Assembly (NCBI GenBank): GCA_903907885.1
Contig: CAIVPY010000539.1
Span: 1 to 6,129, forward strand
Origin: an uncultured Bacteroidota bacterium
GTDB lineage: Bacteria; Bacteroidota; Bacteroidia; UKL13-3
DNA length: 6,129 bases
Direction of reading: 5' to 3'
Shown: positions 6,122 to 6,129 of the stretch, piece after piece
Numbering within the stretch: position 1 is the stretch's first letter
Layout: each line of letters begins with the position of its first letter
Translations under genes and position numbers: made by a program
Notes under the pieces: model-generated
Told to the model about the DNA's origin: nothing
What the model saw: only the letters and a program-made list of their open reading frames with translations
Databases searched by the model: none

Positions 6122-6129
6122 ATTTATAA

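Larger units (their letters stand above)
5981..6129 (-). promoter_or_regulatory. Gene-free leader upstream of coxB
   Basis: These 149 very AT-rich bases hold no plausible gene on either strand. As the only sizeable gap before the operon, they are the likely place for its promoter. I see no convincing match to the Bacteroidota vegetative promoter (TTG, then about 19-21 bases, then TAnnTTTG). The nearest minus-strand match is TATTTTTT at about 6065-6072, with only a weak TTTC upstream, which is not enough to call. No Shine-Dalgarno sequence precedes the coxB ATG. Two inverted repeats (listed separately) fill much of the region. The end of whatever gene lies upstream is not visible, so coxB could also be internal to a longer operon. 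Confidence 0.35.

Overview
The window is a low-GC bacterial locus for aerobic respiration. It encodes an A1-type (mitochondrial-like) heme-copper cytochrome c oxidase and the two enzymes that make its heme A. All genes lie on the minus strand, so the transcript reads from high to low coordinates: coxB (subunit II), coxA (subunit I), ctaA (heme A synthase), ctaB (heme O synthase), coxC (subunit III), and a second coxC-like gene that runs off the window at position 1. The gaps are 30, 20, 41, 5 and 37 bases, which strongly suggests one operon.

The organism is most likely a member of the Bacteroidota, with the genus not determinable. Several signs point there. The DNA is AT-rich and I see no Shine-Dalgarno-like sequences, only A-rich stretches before the starts. 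Subunit II carries an extra N-terminal membrane hairpin and a CNKIC CuA loop. There are two short, consecutive subunit III genes, and ctaB and ctaA are embedded among the structural genes. The lineage call rests on remembered family features, not on a search.

Layout. Positions 5981-6129 are a gene-free leader that probably holds the promoter and contains two inverted repeats. Positions 4721-5980 are coxB, 2828-4690 coxA, 1827-2807 ctaA (TTG start), 883-1785 ctaB (GTG start), 287-877 the first coxC, and 1-249 the 5' part of the second coxC. A 14-base perfect palindrome sits between ctaA and ctaB.

How the genes work together. CtaB adds a farnesyl group to heme B to give heme O. CtaA oxidises heme O to heme A. 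Heme A goes into subunit I as the low-spin heme a and the heme a3-CuB centre. Subunit II takes electrons from a cytochrome c through CuA, and subunit III packs against subunit I. Subunit I keeps every catalytic and proton-channel residue I looked for, so the enzyme should be an active proton pump.

I see no mobile element, CRISPR array, RNA gene or undescribed system. The points worth a second look are residue changes in subunit II and CtaA, the split of an acidic residue between the two subunit III copies, the weak start codons of the heme enzymes, and the palindromic intergenic sites.
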